The notes: generated by a model from the letters alone, not told the origin. Shown: positions 33,364 to 43,375, numbered from the stretch's first letter. The stretch is DNA of 64,000 nucleotides from Deinococcus sp. Arct2-2 (GCF_004801315.1 NZ_SSNW01000015.1:1-64000); one strand, 5' to 3'. Translations and numbers: made by a program.

Positions 33364-34380
33364 ATGACGACCATTCCTACCCTGACCAACCCCACCGCTG
33401 GCCGCAGCAAATGGCAACTGTTCTGGACGGGGCCAGCCGTTCGCAAGCTACGCCGTAACCCGCTAGCCATCACAGGCCTCGTCATCACCCTGATGTTTAG
33501 CCTGATCGCCTTGTTTGCACCCCTGATCGCCAAACCCAGCGGCGACTGCCTGCGTGACCTGAACATCACCAGTGCCAATCAGGTGTACAACCCGGCGAGC
33601 GGGGCCTTCTGGCGCTCTATTTTCGTTCCGCCCAAAACCTGCTACAAAACCGAGCGCCTGTCGTTTGCCCAGCAACCTACCGTTCCGGATGCAGCGGCCC
33701 CCTTTGGAACCGTCAACGGCTACAACATCTTCTACGGCCTGATCTGGGGCACGCGCACGGCGCTGAAAATGTCGTTCATCATCGTGGCGATCACATTGAC
33801 GGTGGGCATCGTCATCGGGGCCATCAGCGGCTATTACGGCGGCTGGGTCGACAATCTGATTCAGCGGTTTATCGACGTACTGTTTGCGCTGCCGTCCTTG
33901 ATTCTGACGGTGGTCATCTTGACCATCTTGCGGGCCGGAAATCCGGGCGGCGATCCGACGGTCCCCATTATCGTGTCGTTCTGTATCGCGGGCTGGGCCG
34001 GGTACGCCCGTGTGGTACGCGGCGACGTGCTGCGAACCCGTCAACTGGAATACGTAGACGCCGCCCGCAGCATGGGCGCACGCGATATGCGCCTGATTTT
34101 GCAACATGTGGTGCCCAACAGCGTCGCCAGCGTCCTCACATTGGCGGTGCTGGACTTGGCAACGGTGCCCCTCAGTGTCGCGGCGCTGTCGTTCCTCGGC
34201 CTCGGCTTCGAGAGCGGCTACGCAGAATGGGGCCAGCTCGTGGAATTTTCCCGCGCTTGGTTGAAGCCTGAATACTGGTACGTGCTGGCGTATCCCGCCG
34301 CGTTCATCATCACCTTCAGCCTCGCCTTCAACCTCTTTGGTGACGGCCTGCGCGACGCCCTTGATCCCAAGAGCCGCTGA
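33364..34380 (+). CDS. Peptide-type ABC transporter permease (DppC family)
   Basis: The second permease, paired with the DppB-type product just upstream. The core contains [21 protein letters not shown] and the coupling loop [16 protein letters not shown]. The extracytoplasmic loop is long and has two cysteines (GDCLRD and KTCYKT). ATG 33364 is preferred (338 residues): GAGG is 10 nt upstream and it lies just after the preceding stop. A TTG at 33355 would add three residues. Confidence 0.92.
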   Translation: MTTIPTLTNPTAGRSKWQLFWTGPAVRKLRRNPLAITGLVITLMFSLIALFAPLIAKPSGDCLRDLNITSANQVYNPASGAFWRSIFVPPKTCYKTERLSFAQQPTVPDAAAPFGTVNGYNIFYGLIWGTRTALKMSFIIVAITLTVGIVIGAISGYYGGWVDNLIQRFIDVLFALPSLILTVVILTILRAGNPGGDPTVPIIVSFCIAGWAGYARVVRGDVLRTRQLEYVDAARSMGARDMRLILQHVVPNSVASVLTLAVLDLATVPLSVAALSFLGLGFESGYAEWGQLVEFSRAWLKPEYWYVLAYPAAFIITFSLAFNLFGDGLRDALDPKSR

Positions 34381-34410
34381 GTCGTTCCTCGTCTGAACAC
34401 CAGACAAATC

Positions 34411-34446
34411 CGCCCCCGCTTGTCATGTTGACGGCGGGGGCGTTGT
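34411..34446 (+). terminator. Hairpin after the permease pair
   Basis: CGCCCCCGC and GCGGGGGCG form a stem around a 14-nt loop, followed by TTGTGTTG. Confidence 0.6.
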
Positions 34447-34459
34447 GTTGGTACGGGGT

Positions 34460-34915
34460 TTATTGCTCAGAGTTTGATTGCCCATCCGCAGCCGATCCCA
34501 TCCACCCCGCGATGAGTCGCCACGCCAACGCGTACAGCACGGCGGCCAGCACCCACAGGCCCGCCGTAACAGCAGGTTGCGAGAAGGTGGCACAGCCGAT
34601 CAGAAACGGTACGGCGGGGGCAGTTCCGGCCTGCATTGCGGCGCTGAGGGCGGTACGGCGCGGGGGCAGCAAAGGATCACGGGCGGCGCGGCGGGCCAGA
34701 TACAGCGCGGCGCAGGCCAGCAGCAGCGCCACTGCCACCATGCCCACGATTCCGGCAGGCGGGGTGGCAGTGGGCCGCGTGAGCAGATACAGCGCCCCCA
34801 GTGGCAGCCCCGGCGCGGCCAACACCGCAAAGGCCAACGCATAAGCGCGGCGGGCGGCCCGCAGCATGTCGGCCCCTTGCCCGCTGCTGAGGTCTTGGGC
34901 CAAAGCTTTCAGCAT
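34460..34915 (-). CDS. Small integral membrane protein of unknown function
   Basis: 151 residues with about four hydrophobic segments (for example AYALAFAVLAAPGLPLGALY and IVGMVAVALLLACAALYL). It overlaps ygfZ upstream by one base (TGATG), so the two are probably translationally coupled. No family recognised. Confidence 0.7.
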   Translation of the reverse strand: MLKALAQDLSSGQGADMLRAARRAYALAFAVLAAPGLPLGALYLLTRPTATPPAGIVGMVAVALLLACAALYLARRAARDPLLPPRRTALSAAMQAGTAPAVPFLIGCATFSQPAVTAGLWVLAAVLYALAWRLIAGWMGSAADGQSNSEQ

Positions 34916-35796
34916 CAGGGTGTGTGCGGTACGGGGTTGAGGAGCTGCACGGTGGCGGGCAGGCCGTCCACTTCCACCTCTATGCCGTCTGCCACTTCCT
35001 TACGCAGCCGCACCAAGCTGAAACCGCCTGCATTCAGGCCCGTTTGCCCCACCACCTTGCCGCTGTGCAGAATGTCTGCGCCGCGTGGCAAGCTTTCGCC
35101 CTCTAGTCTTGCCAAGTGGTAGCGCGTGTTGCCGCGAGCTTCCAGCCTCGCCATAATTTCTTGGCCCACATAACAGCCTTTGCGGTAGCTGATGGCAGGC
35201 AGCGGGCCGCCCACATCCAGCCCGACTTCTTGCGGCAGCGTGCCCGAAAAACCGTCGCGGGCAATATCGGGAATGCCAGCGGCGATCCGGGCGGCGTCCA
35301 GTCCGGCCAACGGGGTTTCCTCGCCGTCCAGTGCGGCCAGCACCGCCGCCTCATGCCGGGTGAGGTAATGCAAATCGAGGCCCGCCGCGCCTGTGCGGTT
35401 CACGCGGCCTATCAGCACCACGCCGCCTCCCAGTTCAAAGGTTTGCACGTCCGGGCCTACCGCATTCCAACCGTCTACAGCTGCCCCCGGCCACACATGC
35501 ACGCACCGCAAGTCCTCCGACACGTCCTTCACTTCCACCTGATCGAAAATAATGTAGCGCTTTAAGCGGGCGGCCAAGGCTTCCGCCTGTTCTGTATCCA
35601 CGTGCAAATACACGTCGTCGGTGCGGCGGTAGGCCCGCGCAAAGGTTTCGATTTGGCCGCGCACATTCAGAAAGGTGCAGGCCACCAGCCCCGGCGTAGG
35701 TGCGCCGCGCAGGTCGCCCGTCATCTGGCCCTGCACAAAATCAACCCGGTCTGCCCCGGTAATCCGCAGTCCGCCAGAAGGAATCTTTGTCCACAT
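34915..35796 (-). CDS. ygfZ: YgfZ/GcvT-like folate-binding protein
   Basis: YgfZ proteins bind tetrahydrofolate and support repair or assembly of certain iron-sulphur enzymes. The signature [12 protein letters not shown] with its conserved Cys lies near residue 200. The N-terminus has [14 protein letters not shown], like GcvT-fold proteins. It has 293 residues. TACCCT sits 7 nt before the ATG, a leaderless promoter. Confidence 0.9.
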   Translation of the reverse strand: MWTKIPSGGLRITGADRVDFVQGQMTGDLRGAPTPGLVACTFLNVRGQIETFARAYRRTDDVYLHVDTEQAEALAARLKRYIIFDQVEVKDVSEDLRCVHVWPGAAVDGWNAVGPDVQTFELGGGVVLIGRVNRTGAAGLDLHYLTRHEAAVLAALDGEETPLAGLDAARIAAGIPDIARDGFSGTLPQEVGLDVGGPLPAISYRKGCYVGQEIMARLEARGNTRYHLARLEGESLPRGADILHSGKVVGQTGLNAGGFSLVRLRKEVADGIEVEVDGLPATVQLLNPVPHTP

Positions 35797-35925
35797 GGGA
35801 GTTAGGGTAGGGCAAAAAGGGGAAGTGGATAGTGGTGGGTGGGTGTGCTGTTATTGAATCCTGCAGAGCTCATCACCGTCTGATGGTTTTTGATCTTGGT
35901 CAGGCTTCAGAGTTGACGATTCTGG

Positions 35926-36052
35926 GCGAACCCCCCAGTCTGCTCTCCTTCGGAGCTGTGCCAGTTCGTAGCCAGCCCCCTCAAGGGGAGCGCAACAGCA
36001 CTTGTCCTCCCCTTTAAGGGGGGGCGTTGCGCCAGCAACGGGGGGGTTCACC
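35926..36052. repeat. Dispersed repeat, full-length copy 3
   Basis: It starts GAACCCCCCAGTCTGCTCTC and holds AGCCCCCTCAAGGGGAGCGC, CCTCCCCTTTAAGGGGGGGC and GTTGCGCCAGCAACG, ending GGGGGGGTTCACC. Same block order as 778-883. A short TCTAAGGG-type motif follows at 36109-36134; nothing else is seen in this 347-nt gap. Confidence 0.75.
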
Positions 36053-36143
36053 TTTCACCTCAGTCGCCTCAAAGTCTTGCCAAGCGAGTCAAAAATCAAT
36101 AACGCCGCACGCCCTTAGACCCTAGACTTTTAGACCAGTCTTC

Positions 36144-37262
36144 TCAGTCGCTGGCAACAGCCAATTCCTGCCCCGCCCGTTGCCGCCCTGCCAATTCCCG
36201 CTGCGCTTCCCGCGTCAGGTGCCAGCGGTACAGATCGGCGCTGGCTTCGCGTAGCAGGGCGTCGGCGTAGGGCAAGGCGGCGCGGCGGCCCTCTAGGTTG
36301 CGGTTCACCACTGCTGTCAAGTCGTCAAGATTACTCAGGTGTGCGCCCGGCACGTCGGCAATATCGGGCGACAGGATGCGCGGCACGCTGATGTCTATGA
36401 GGAGCATGGGGCGGCCCTGCCGGTCTTGCAATGCCTCGCGCACGCCGCTGCCGTGCAGCACATAATGCGGGGCGCTGCTGGAGGCAATGACCACATCGGC
36501 CTCGGGCAAGACTTCGTGTAGGTATTCGGCGGCACAGGCCCGGCCCCCCACCCGCTCAGCCAGTGCGCGGGCGCGTTCGGCGGTGCGGTTCACCACGATC
36601 ACGTCTTTTACTCCGGCGGCCCGCAGGTGCGTCAGGGTCAGCTCGGCGGTTTCGCCTGCACCCAAGATCAGGGCGGTGCGGTGCGTCAAGTCGCCCAGCG
36701 TGGCTTCGGCCAGTTCTACAGCGGCGCTCGACACGCTTACCACACGGTCAGACAAGCCCGTATCGGTACGGACGCGCTTGCCTGCGGCCAAAGCTCCCTG
36801 CGCCACTTTGTTCATCAGCGTTCCGGCCAAGCCCTGCGCATGGGCGGCCTGCCAAGCCCGTTTCACTTGGCCCTGAATCTGGGTTTCTCCGATGACCAAG
36901 CTGTCGAGGCCCGCCGCCACCCGGTACAGATGGGCCACCGCTTCTTCGCCCCGGTACACGTACAAATGAGAGGCCAGCGCATGTCCCCAAGCGCCCTCGA
37001 AGGCGGCCACCGGGTCGCCCAGCACTCCGGCAAGGTAGACCTCGGTGCGGTTGCAGGTCGCCAGCAACATCACTTCGCGGGCGTGCAGCGACAAGTGGCC
37101 CAGAATTGCCTCTTCCTCGGAGGCCCGCACCGCTGCCCGTTCACGCACTTCTATGGGCGCAGTCTGGTGATTCAGGCCTACCACTGCAAAATCCAGCGGC
37201 GTGGGGTGCGGCGCGTGTGGCTGCGCCAACAATGCGCGGGCGGTGGGGCAAGCCAGCGTCAT
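36144..37262 (-). CDS. hemA: Glutamyl-tRNA reductase
   Basis: The first committed enzyme of the C5 haem pathway; it reduces glutamyl-tRNA to glutamate-1-semialdehyde. [18 protein letters not shown] and the catalytic Cys in [12 protein letters not shown] (C70) are diagnostic, followed by [13 protein letters not shown] and the NADPH-binding [11 protein letters not shown]. It has 372 residues, somewhat short at the dimerisation end. The ATG overlaps the upstream sirohaem gene by 4 nt, so both are cotranscribed. Confidence 0.95.
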   Translation of the reverse strand: MTLACPTARALLAQPHAPHPTPLDFAVVGLNHQTAPIEVRERAAVRASEEEAILGHLSLHAREVMLLATCNRTEVYLAGVLGDPVAAFEGAWGHALASHLYVYRGEEAVAHLYRVAAGLDSLVIGETQIQGQVKRAWQAAHAQGLAGTLMNKVAQGALAAGKRVRTDTGLSDRVVSVSSAAVELAEATLGDLTHRTALILGAGETAELTLTHLRAAGVKDVIVVNRTAERARALAERVGGRACAAEYLHEVLPEADVVIASSSAPHYVLHGSGVREALQDRQGRPMLLIDISVPRILSPDIADVPGAHLSNLDDLTAVVNRNLEGRRAALPYADALLREASADLYRWHLTREAQRELAGRQRAGQELAVASD

Positions 37263-37834
37263 GCGGCTCCCCGATCTTGCAAACCCACGCCAGCCCGAAT
37301 CTCGGCCCGCAACTCGGCCAACGCTGCGGCTTTGGCGTCGGGCTTCAACGTCACGGCTTCTTCGCGCCGCGCCGTCCAGCCGTCAAGCTGTGCCTGTGTG
37401 GGCAACAGTTCCGCGATTCGTTCCGTCAAGGCTTGCGTCAGCATCGGCAATTCGCGCCCGCTGGACACCGCCACCTGCACACCTGCCCGCGTGGTGGTGG
37501 CCGCAAACCTCAGCGAGCCTTGCCCCGCGTTGCCTGCGTGGTTGACCAGTGCGCCTGCGTCCCGCGCATCGGCTGTTACGGCGTCGTTCACGGCTGGGCT
37601 ATCGGTGGCGGCCACCACGACTCGCTGCCCCGCCGAGTCGCTGGCGTGATAAGCGCGTTGCGCGGTCTGCACGCTCATCTTGGCAAAGTCGGGGTGAAGT
37701 TCGGGCGCAACTACCGTCACGTTCAGGCCCGCTTCGAGCAACGTTGCTACCCGGCGCAGGGCCACCGCGCCGCCACCCACCACCAAAGCAGATTCTCCTT
37801 GCAGGTCTAGAAACACAGGCAGCAGCACACTCAC
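37259..37834 (-). CDS. Precorrin-2 dehydrogenase (sirohaem synthase N-domain)
   Basis: A stand-alone CysG-N/Met8-type protein that oxidises precorrin-2 to sirohydrochlorin and may chelate iron. The N-terminus has a Rossmann [17 protein letters not shown] motif. It has 191 residues, with no methyltransferase domain. The start is GTG 37834 with TATTCT 7 nt upstream (leaderless). Coupling to hemA fits a tetrapyrrole operon. Confidence 0.88.
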   Translation of the reverse strand: MSVLLPVFLDLQGESALVVGGGAVALRRVATLLEAGLNVTVVAPELHPDFAKMSVQTAQRAYHASDSAGQRVVVAATDSPAVNDAVTADARDAGALVNHAGNAGQGSLRFAATTTRAGVQVAVSSGRELPMLTQALTERIAELLPTQAQLDGWTARREEAVTLKPDAKAAALAELRAEIRAGVGLQDRGAA

Positions 37835-37983
37835 GCTGTGCAGAATAGCGCCTGTGGCCGGGGCAGGCGTCCCCTACCGAGCGGTAAGCCTGTGCCGGAA
37901 TAGAGTCGATCTGGACAGCATTCGAGTCTCATTCGTCGTCCCGCGTCAGCAACCTTTTCCGCCGCCTCCGCGTAGTGGCCTCT

Positions 37984-38205
37984 ATGAGAGTCCTGTCTTT
38001 GATCTTCGGCATTCTGGCCGCGCTGGGTTTACTTTTAGGTTTATTGCCCTTTTTCGGCTGGCTAAACTGGCTATTCGTGTTGCCGCCCGCCGTGCTGGGT
38101 CTGATCTTCGGGGCGCTGGGCCGAGACCGGGGAGCCGTGACCCTCAGTGCAGTGGTGGCCGCCATCGGCGTACTGCGCCTGATGCTGGGCGGCGGGGTGC
38201 TGTAA
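37984..38205 (+). CDS. Small two-helix membrane protein
   Basis: 73 residues from ATG 37984 (a GTG three codons upstream is possible). It is almost wholly hydrophobic, with a Gly/Leu-rich N-terminal half (IFGILAALGLLLGLLPFFGW) and a charged turn GRDRGA. It could be a DUF4190-like small membrane protein; function unknown. Confidence 0.6.
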   Translation: MRVLSLIFGILAALGLLLGLLPFFGWLNWLFVLPPAVLGLIFGALGRDRGAVTLSAVVAAIGVLRLMLGGGVL

Positions 38206-38241
38206 CCGCGCAGTAGGCCAATCGGCAGAGCAGTTCTACCC

Positions 38242-38270
38242 TTGCACGTCCGGCCTTCCTCTGGTACTCT
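38242..38270 (+). promoter_or_regulatory. tRNA-Trp promoter
   Basis: TTGCAC, a 17-nt spacer and TACTCT, ending 45 nt before the tRNA. Confidence 0.7.
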
Positions 38271-38315
38271 GCGTGGGCCTGTTTGCGCCCCTGCGTAAGC
38301 GGCAGCACGCTTGAT

Positions 38316-38391
38316 GGGTTCTTAGCTCAGTTGGTAGAGCATCGGTCTCCAAAACCGAGGGTCGTAGGTTCAAGTCCTGCAGGGCCCGCCA
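38316..38391 (+). tRNA. tRNA-Trp (CCA)
   Basis: A complete 76-nt cloverleaf with encoded CCA. The acceptor GGGTTCT pairs with AGGGCCC (two G-T pairs), the D-arm is AGCTCAGTTGGTAGAGCA, the anticodon arm is TCGGT-CTCCAAA-ACCGA with anticodon CCA, and the T-arm is GTAGG-TTCAAGT-CCTGC. Confidence 0.97.
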
Positions 38392-38406
38392 TCACAGAAG
38401 TTTCAC

Positions 38407-38450
38407 AGCAAACACCCCCCGCCTTCAGCACAGGGCGGGGGGTGTTTGCT
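38407..38450. terminator. Strong bidirectional hairpin between tRNA-Trp and cutA
   Basis: A perfect 17-bp stem (AGCAAACACCCCCCGCC and its complement) with a 10-nt loop. It sits between converging transcripts and has no long T-tract. Confidence 0.75.
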
Positions 38451-38459
38451 GCCGATCTC

Positions 38460-38780
38460 CTAACTATGCGACGGCTCCAGCGCGTCCCTCAGCCACATCT
38501 GAAATTCGGGCAGGGCGCGGTCAAAGGGCAGAGCGATGATTTCCGGCACTTCGTAGGGGTGCAGCGACTTGATGCGGGCTTCGAGTTCGGGGTACCTCTC
38601 CCCAGTGGTTTTGATCATCAGCAGGGTCTCGGGGTCTTCCACCACGTCGCCCTGCCAGCGGTACACGCTATGAAGGCCGCCCACCACGTTGACGCACCCG
38701 GCGAGGCGCTCGGCAACCAAGGTGCGGGCCAGTTCATGTGCGCGTTCGGGGGGAACAGTTACCAGAACGACAAGTGACAT
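38460..38780 (-). CDS. cutA: CutA1-type divalent-ion tolerance protein
   Basis: A small trimeric PII-like fold protein. VVLVTVPPERAHELARTLV, LAGCVNVVGGLHSVYRWQG and SLHPYEVPEIIALP match CutA1. ATG 38780 gives 106 residues, the usual length; TATGCT lies 9 nt upstream. An open frame to 38831 adds a non-homologous tail. Confidence 0.93.
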   Translation of the reverse strand: MSLVVLVTVPPERAHELARTLVAERLAGCVNVVGGLHSVYRWQGDVVEDPETLLMIKTTGERYPELEARIKSLHPYEVPEIIALPFDRALPEFQMWLRDALEPSHS

Positions 38781-38911
38781 ACGCCGGTCAGCATACGCCG
38801 CCGTTAGGGGGGAGGCAGTGAGGAAATGCACCGAGGTGTGCAGTTTCTTACAGTTTCATGACCTATGGTTCAGCTTAAGCAGCAATTTGCAGGTTTCTGC
38901 AGACAGTCCGG

Positions 38912-39394
38912 TTAGGGTAAACGGCGTGCGGTGCAGTTGTCACTGTAGGTTCCCGCGGCGGTGGGGGAAACCACGACGGTTTCTTTGGCCCCCACGAAGC
39001 CCTGACAGCGGGCCAACTGCTCTAGGTAACTGGGATCGCTGGCCGAGCGTGCGGCGTCTTGCAGCACCTTCACGTCACTTTCTAGGCCGCGCACCCGGCT
39101 CTGGGTGGCGTTGGTTTCCTGCGTCCAAGTGGTGGTGCGGTAGGCGATCAGACCCAACTGGAAGCTCAGTTGCACGATGCCGAGGCCCGCCAGCAGGCTT
39201 GCCAGCATCAGTGTGACGGGCAAACGCTGTACAGAGCGCCAACGGGACGCGAGTGTGCGGCGGCGCGGCGGGACAGGGATGGTATCGGTCTCCAGCGCCG
39301 TGCTGTCGTCGTCAGGCAGGGTGGGCACAAACTGCTCAGGCTCCACCTGTTCCGGCGCGGGTGTGGGGGGCGTGGGGGGCGGCGCGGCGTCCAT
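38912..39394 (-). CDS. FtsB/DivIC-like septum protein candidate
   Basis: A proline/acid-rich cytoplasmic N-terminus (about 60 residues) precedes one transmembrane segment (LMLASLLAGLGIVQLSF). A short coiled-coil region follows (QSRVRGLESDVKVLQDAA), then SYLEQLARCQGFVGAKETVV, which resembles the FtsB/DivIC pattern. It has 160 residues. The fold and topology support the call; sequence similarity is weak. Confidence 0.55.
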   Translation of the reverse strand: MDAAPPPTPPTPAPEQVEPEQFVPTLPDDDSTALETDTIPVPPRRRTLASRWRSVQRLPVTLMLASLLAGLGIVQLSFQLGLIAYRTTTWTQETNATQSRVRGLESDVKVLQDAARSASDPSYLEQLARCQGFVGAKETVVVSPTAAGTYSDNCTARRLP

Positions 39395-39513
39395 ATCTTG
39401 CCCGCCAGCATAGCGTGCCAGCAGTGAGAAACAGCAGCAAGAAACAGAGGCTTATGCGGCGGTAGAGCAGGCCCCGTGCCCCAATCCCCGGCCTGCCTGT
39501 CAGACTAGGGGGC

Positions 39514-40020
39514 ATGACGGCACACCAGACCACGCAGCACAGCCAGACCGGGCGCGGTGATCCCTTTTCGCGGCCCAGTGGCATAGCCCCCGATTGGGCG
39601 CGGGCGCACCGAGCCGGAATCCAGATGCGCTACGGCGACATAGACACGATGGGCCACCTCAACAACGCTGTATACGTACAGTATCTAGAGACCTCGCGCA
39701 TTTTGCTGATGCGGGATCTGGGCGTGCCCGACGATGAAGACCGTTCGGTGATTGCGCGGCTGGAACTGGACTACCAACGCGAAATTCGGCTGGGCCAAGA
39801 CGTGTTCGTAGAAACGCTGGTAGAACGGCTGGGCAATACGTCGTGGACGCTGCTGTCCCGCGTGACCGCCGACGGCGTGCCCTGCACCTACGCCCGCACA
39901 GTGCAGGTGCGGGTAGACACGGCGCTGAAGCCTACGCCGCTGCCCGCCGTGCTGCGCGAACAGTTGGGCAAGTTGCTGGCCTTCCCCGCACAGACTCAGC
40001 CCCCAGAGATGCAGCCATGA
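39514..40020 (+). CDS. Acyl-CoA thioesterase, 4HBT/YbgC family
   Basis: A hotdog-fold thioesterase. QMRYGDIDTMGHLNNAVYVQY holds the family's catalytic Asp and HxNN motif near residue 45. It has 168 residues. CAGACT sits 7 nt before the ATG. The next gene overlaps its stop by 4 nt. Confidence 0.88.
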   Translation: MTAHQTTQHSQTGRGDPFSRPSGIAPDWARAHRAGIQMRYGDIDTMGHLNNAVYVQYLETSRILLMRDLGVPDDEDRSVIARLELDYQREIRLGQDVFVETLVERLGNTSWTLLSRVTADGVPCTYARTVQVRVDTALKPTPLPAVLREQLGKLLAFPAQTQPPEMQP

Positions 40021-40307
40021 CCGCTGCCAGCTATGAGGACCGCGTGATGTATCAGGGCGACGTGTGGGTGCGCCTCGACACCCTGCCGCGCCTGTTGGCC
40101 GAAGGGTGGCGGCGTACTTTATCGGACGGTGGCGTGGTCAGCGTGATTCGCACGCCGTTTCAGTGGGCGATGGTCAGCCCGGTCATAGAAATCGAAACGG
40201 GAGGCTATATGGGCGACGTGGGCCTGTACGTGCCCGAAGTGATGCTGGAAGAGGCGCTGGAGTTGCTGGGCGCGAATTCGGAAGACGGAGAAGACGTGCA
40301 GGAATAG
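40017..40307 (+). CDS. Conserved hypothetical protein
   Basis: 96 residues, acidic C-terminus, no recognised motif. The ATG overlaps the thioesterase stop (ATGA), so the two are probably coupled. Confidence 0.65.
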   Translation: MTAASYEDRVMYQGDVWVRLDTLPRLLAEGWRRTLSDGGVVSVIRTPFQWAMVSPVIEIETGGYMGDVGLYVPEVMLEEALELLGANSEDGEDVQE

Positions 40308-40405
40308 ACGGGGAGTTCATGTCACTCGGGAAGCCGGGATACAGTGCTGACCGATCTTCTCAAGCGTTTCCCAACCCCTATTCCTAGTCTTCCGGAGGCA
40401 CCCCC

Positions 40406-41302
40406 ATGACCACAGAACAAGTCAGTATCGGCGTAGATGTCGGCGGCACCAAAATTGCGACGGGCGTGCTGCGCGGCGACCAACTCCTCAGCCGCCACGT
40501 GCAGCCCACGCCCGAAACTGGCTGGGAAGCCGTACTGGACGCTATTGCTACCCAAGTGCAGGATTTGCAGACGGCGCACCCCGACGCCCGCTTGGTCGGC
40601 GTGGGCATTCCCGGCCCGCTGAATGCTGACCGCACCCGCGTCAAGTTCGCGCCCAACATCTACGGCTTTACCGATGTGCCGATGGTAGATGGCCTGCGAG
40701 ACCGCCTCGGCCAGCGCATTATTTTGGAAAACGACGCCAAAGCTGCCGCCTTAGCCGAAGCCCACATGGGCGCGGCACGCGGCACCGAAAGCAGCATCTA
40801 CGTGACCGTCAGCACGGGCATCGGCGCGGGCATCGTCCTGAACGGCCGGATTTGGCGTGGGCGGCACGGCATCGCGGGCGAAATCGGGCATATTACGGCC
40901 TTGCCGGGTGGCCCAGTCAGCGGTGCGGGCCTAGACGGAGCGCTGGAAGCTGTCGCCAGCGGCACCGCCATTGCTCGCGACGCCAGTTACGCCCTGAACC
41001 GCGACGTATCCACCGCCGAGGCCTTTACACTGGCCGAACAGGGCCACCCCGCCGCCCGCCGCATCATCGCGCAGGCGCTCCGGCACATCGGCATCGCGCT
41101 GGCCGATCTGCAAAAAACCATAGACCCGGAAGTGTTCGTGGTGGGCGGCGGCGTCGCCAGCGTCGGAGATTATTTCTTTCAGGGCGTGCAGCGGGCCGCC
41201 GACGAGTACGCCGCCGGATTTGCACCCGTGACCATTCGCCGCGCCCAATTGGGAACAGATGCCGGGGTCATCGGGGCAGCGTTGGCAGCGCGGCATGGGT
41301 GA
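40406..41302 (+). CDS. ROK-family sugar kinase
   Basis: A glucokinase-like enzyme of the ROK family. The ATP-binding opening is VSIGVDVGGTKIATGVL, with a sugar-binding [11 protein letters not shown] and GTGIGAG-like STGIGAGIVL, then GEIGHITALPGG. The usual zinc-binding CxCGxxGCxE segment is replaced by a stretch without Cys (VSGAGLDGALEAVASG). It has 298 residues and a GGAGG ribosome binding site. It is most likely a glucokinase, but the substrate is not fixed by sequence. Confidence 0.88.
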   Translation: MTTEQVSIGVDVGGTKIATGVLRGDQLLSRHVQPTPETGWEAVLDAIATQVQDLQTAHPDARLVGVGIPGPLNADRTRVKFAPNIYGFTDVPMVDGLRDRLGQRIILENDAKAAALAEAHMGAARGTESSIYVTVSTGIGAGIVLNGRIWRGRHGIAGEIGHITALPGGPVSGAGLDGALEAVASGTAIARDASYALNRDVSTAEAFTLAEQGHPAARRIIAQALRHIGIALADLQKTIDPEVFVVGGGVASVGDYFFQGVQRAADEYAAGFAPVTIRRAQLGTDAGVIGAALAARHG

Positions 41303-41346
41303 AAAACTGTAAGTGGTAAGTGGTGAGTAGTCAGTAGGAGAAGATA

Positions 41347-41393
41347 AGAGAGCGGGCCTTCAACAAGATTCTGTTGACAGGCCCGCTCTTTTC
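41347..41393. terminator. Bidirectional terminator
   Basis: A long stem AGAGCGGGCC / GGCCCGCTCT with an inner TCAACA / TGTTGA stem and a T-run. It separates the convergent ROK kinase and aminopeptidase genes. Confidence 0.88.
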
Positions 41394-41413
41394 CCACTCA
41401 CCCCTTACGGTTT

Positions 41414-42664
41414 TTAGATCACAAATTCGCCCGCCCGCATCACCGCTTCCCGCTCGCCCGACGCCCTCAGGCCGTCCACATCCATATCCGCGCTGCCGAT
41501 CATCCAGTCCACATGCACGAGGCTGTCGTTGCCGCCTGCGGCGTTGAACTCCTCCAAGCTCATCTCCACGCCGCCCGCCACGTTGAAGCGGTAGGCCGTA
41601 CCGATGGCAATGTGCGAGGCGGCGTTTTCGTCGTACAGGGTGTTGAAGAAAAACAGTCCTGAGCGGCTGATCGGGCTGGAATGCGGCACCAGCGCGACTT
41701 CTCCGAGGCGGTGGCTGCCCTCGTCGGTGGCGATCATTTGGGTCAGGGCGTCTTGGCCCTGCGTGGCGGTGGCCTCCACGACACGCCCGCCCTCGAAGCG
41801 AATCCGGATGCCGTCTACCAGCACGCCGTTATAAGACAGGGCTTTGGTGCTGACCACCACGCCGTCTACCCGGTTCCGGTGCGGCGCTGTCCAGACTTCC
41901 TCGGTGGGAATGTTCGCGGTAAAGGTGATGCCGCCGGGAGTTTGGGCTGAGCCGCCGCCCCAGATGTGACTGTCTGCGAGGCCCACCGTGAGGTCAGTTT
42001 CGCCACTCTTGAAATGGAGGGCGTGGTACTGCTTGGCCGTCAGGGTGTCGCGGCGGCGTTTCAGGTCGGCCAGATGCGTGTGCCACAGCGCCACCGGGTC
42101 AGGCTGATCGGCACGGGTGGCCGCAAAAATGGCGTCCCACTGCTGAGAAATGGCTTCTTCGGTACTCGCGTCGGGGAACATGACCTGTGCCCAGCCCGCA
42201 ACGGGGGCGCTGATCAGGTTCCAGTTCAGGCGGTTGGTCATGACCTGCGCCGTGTAGGGCTTGCGGTAGGCGGCCAACGCCCGTGCATGGGCCGTCACGC
42301 GGGCCGCATCTACACCCGCCAGCAGCCCCGGATTGGCCGCCCGAATCGCAATGACCGCGCCGCCCGCCTCGGCCACTTCTGTTTCGGCATTCACGCGCCA
42401 CTGGCTGATGGTCTCGAATGTGCCTTCGGGGGCCAGTTCGAAGCGGGCCAGCACCACGTCATCATCGTCCCAGCGCACGTCGACAAAGCTTGCGCCCGCC
42501 GCATAGGCCTCGCGTACCAACAGGCGGGCCAGCGGAGCCGTGTCTACCGGAGCCTGCACCAGCACACGCTGGCCGGGGCGAATGCCCAGCCCGACGTTGA
42601 CCGCCAACCGGGCGTAGTTCTGCAACTTCTGTTCAAAGGTCAGGCCGCTGCTTGAAGGAGTCAT
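41414..42664 (-). CDS. M29-family aminopeptidase
   Basis: A thermophilic-type aminopeptidase (AmpS/AmpT/PepS). [19 protein letters not shown] opens the family. The metal-ligand regions [46 protein letters not shown] and [10 protein letters not shown] are all present. It has 416 residues. TATCTT lies 7 nt before the ATG (leaderless). Confidence 0.93.
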   Translation of the reverse strand: MTPSSSGLTFEQKLQNYARLAVNVGLGIRPGQRVLVQAPVDTAPLARLLVREAYAAGASFVDVRWDDDDVVLARFELAPEGTFETISQWRVNAETEVAEAGGAVIAIRAANPGLLAGVDAARVTAHARALAAYRKPYTAQVMTNRLNWNLISAPVAGWAQVMFPDASTEEAISQQWDAIFAATRADQPDPVALWHTHLADLKRRRDTLTAKQYHALHFKSGETDLTVGLADSHIWGGGSAQTPGGITFTANIPTEEVWTAPHRNRVDGVVVSTKALSYNGVLVDGIRIRFEGGRVVEATATQGQDALTQMIATDEGSHRLGEVALVPHSSPISRSGLFFFNTLYDENAASHIAIGTAYRFNVAGGVEMSLEEFNAAGGNDSLVHVDWMIGSADMDVDGLRASGEREAVMRAGEFVI

Positions 42665-42753
42665 GGGGTGTAAGATAGCGTGCTAGGCGCGTTGCAGTGA
42701 GGCGGGTGGGCAGCAAAGGGGAGGCCCGGACACCCCCCCACTAGACCCATCAC

Positions 42754-42782
42754 TTGACCGCACCGCCGATAGCGTCTATATT
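42754..42782 (+). promoter_or_regulatory. tRNA-Pro promoter
   Basis: TTGACC, 17-nt spacer, TATATT: a near-consensus housekeeping promoter ending 14 nt before the tRNA. Confidence 0.85.
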
Positions 42783-42796
42783 CCTGTGGCTGGCAG

Positions 42797-42873
<77 letters not shown>

Positions 42874-42878
42874 GCAGA

Positions 42879-42903
42879 ACCCGCTCTAAGAGCGGGTTTT
42901 TTC
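42879..42903 (+). terminator. tRNA-Pro terminator
   Basis: CCCGCTC-TAA-GAGCGGG followed by six T. Confidence 0.92.
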
Positions 42904-43112
42904 GTATCGTGATTTGCTGGAATGAACCAAAATCGAGCCCATGTGCTACGCGTGTGCTACGCGCCAGAAAGACTTCAGTCTGATCTCGGCAACATAGAAT
43001 ACGCAGAGCCGATGAAGCGTTGTAGCTACACTTCTGCCAAAATCAATAAGTGCGTCCCACCATCTTCAGTACTCACTTCGCTCGGTCAAGCTAAAGCTTT
43101 ACGGCGAGGTAC

Positions 43113-43208
43113 TTAGGTCAAGAGCTGTGCAGGACATTCATGATGTCGCCGTCTTTCATCACGTACTCTTTGCTTTCGGTTCTGACCCAACCCTTGCTTT
43201 TGGCATTG
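43113..43208 (-). pseudogene. ychF: 3'-terminal fragment of ychF (TGS domain)
   Basis: The minus strand encodes ~31 residues ending at a TGA: WANAKSKGWVRTESKEY then VMKDGDIMNVLHSS. This matches the end of the YchF GTPase TGS domain, where E. coli reads GKDYIVKDGDVMHF-like. Upstream the frame is blocked by a TGA and shows no GTPase sequence. The rest of ychF is not in the window. The likely cause is insertion of a mobile element into the 3' end of ychF, with this as the displaced original end. Between it and tRNA-Pro only a direct repeat (GTGCTACGCGTGTGCTACGCG) is noted. Confidence 0.6.
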
Positions 43209-43375
43209 GCCCACTGGACGCCGGACAACCCGGAATTCCGGGCAATTCAGGCATGGCGGAGGCCGACGGCGGGTTTGCCGCCACCTGAGCCAGCGGACGG
43301 GTGTCACGGCTGCCGATCGCCTGCTGTCCGCAGAGGCCGCCACATCTGCCTGCGGCCTTAGCTACTATGATGACA

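Noticed and set aside
43140..43361. Plus-strand 73-codon ORF before the HEPN-like gene
   Set aside because: The minus strand encodes the YchF-like end here; the plus frame has no features.
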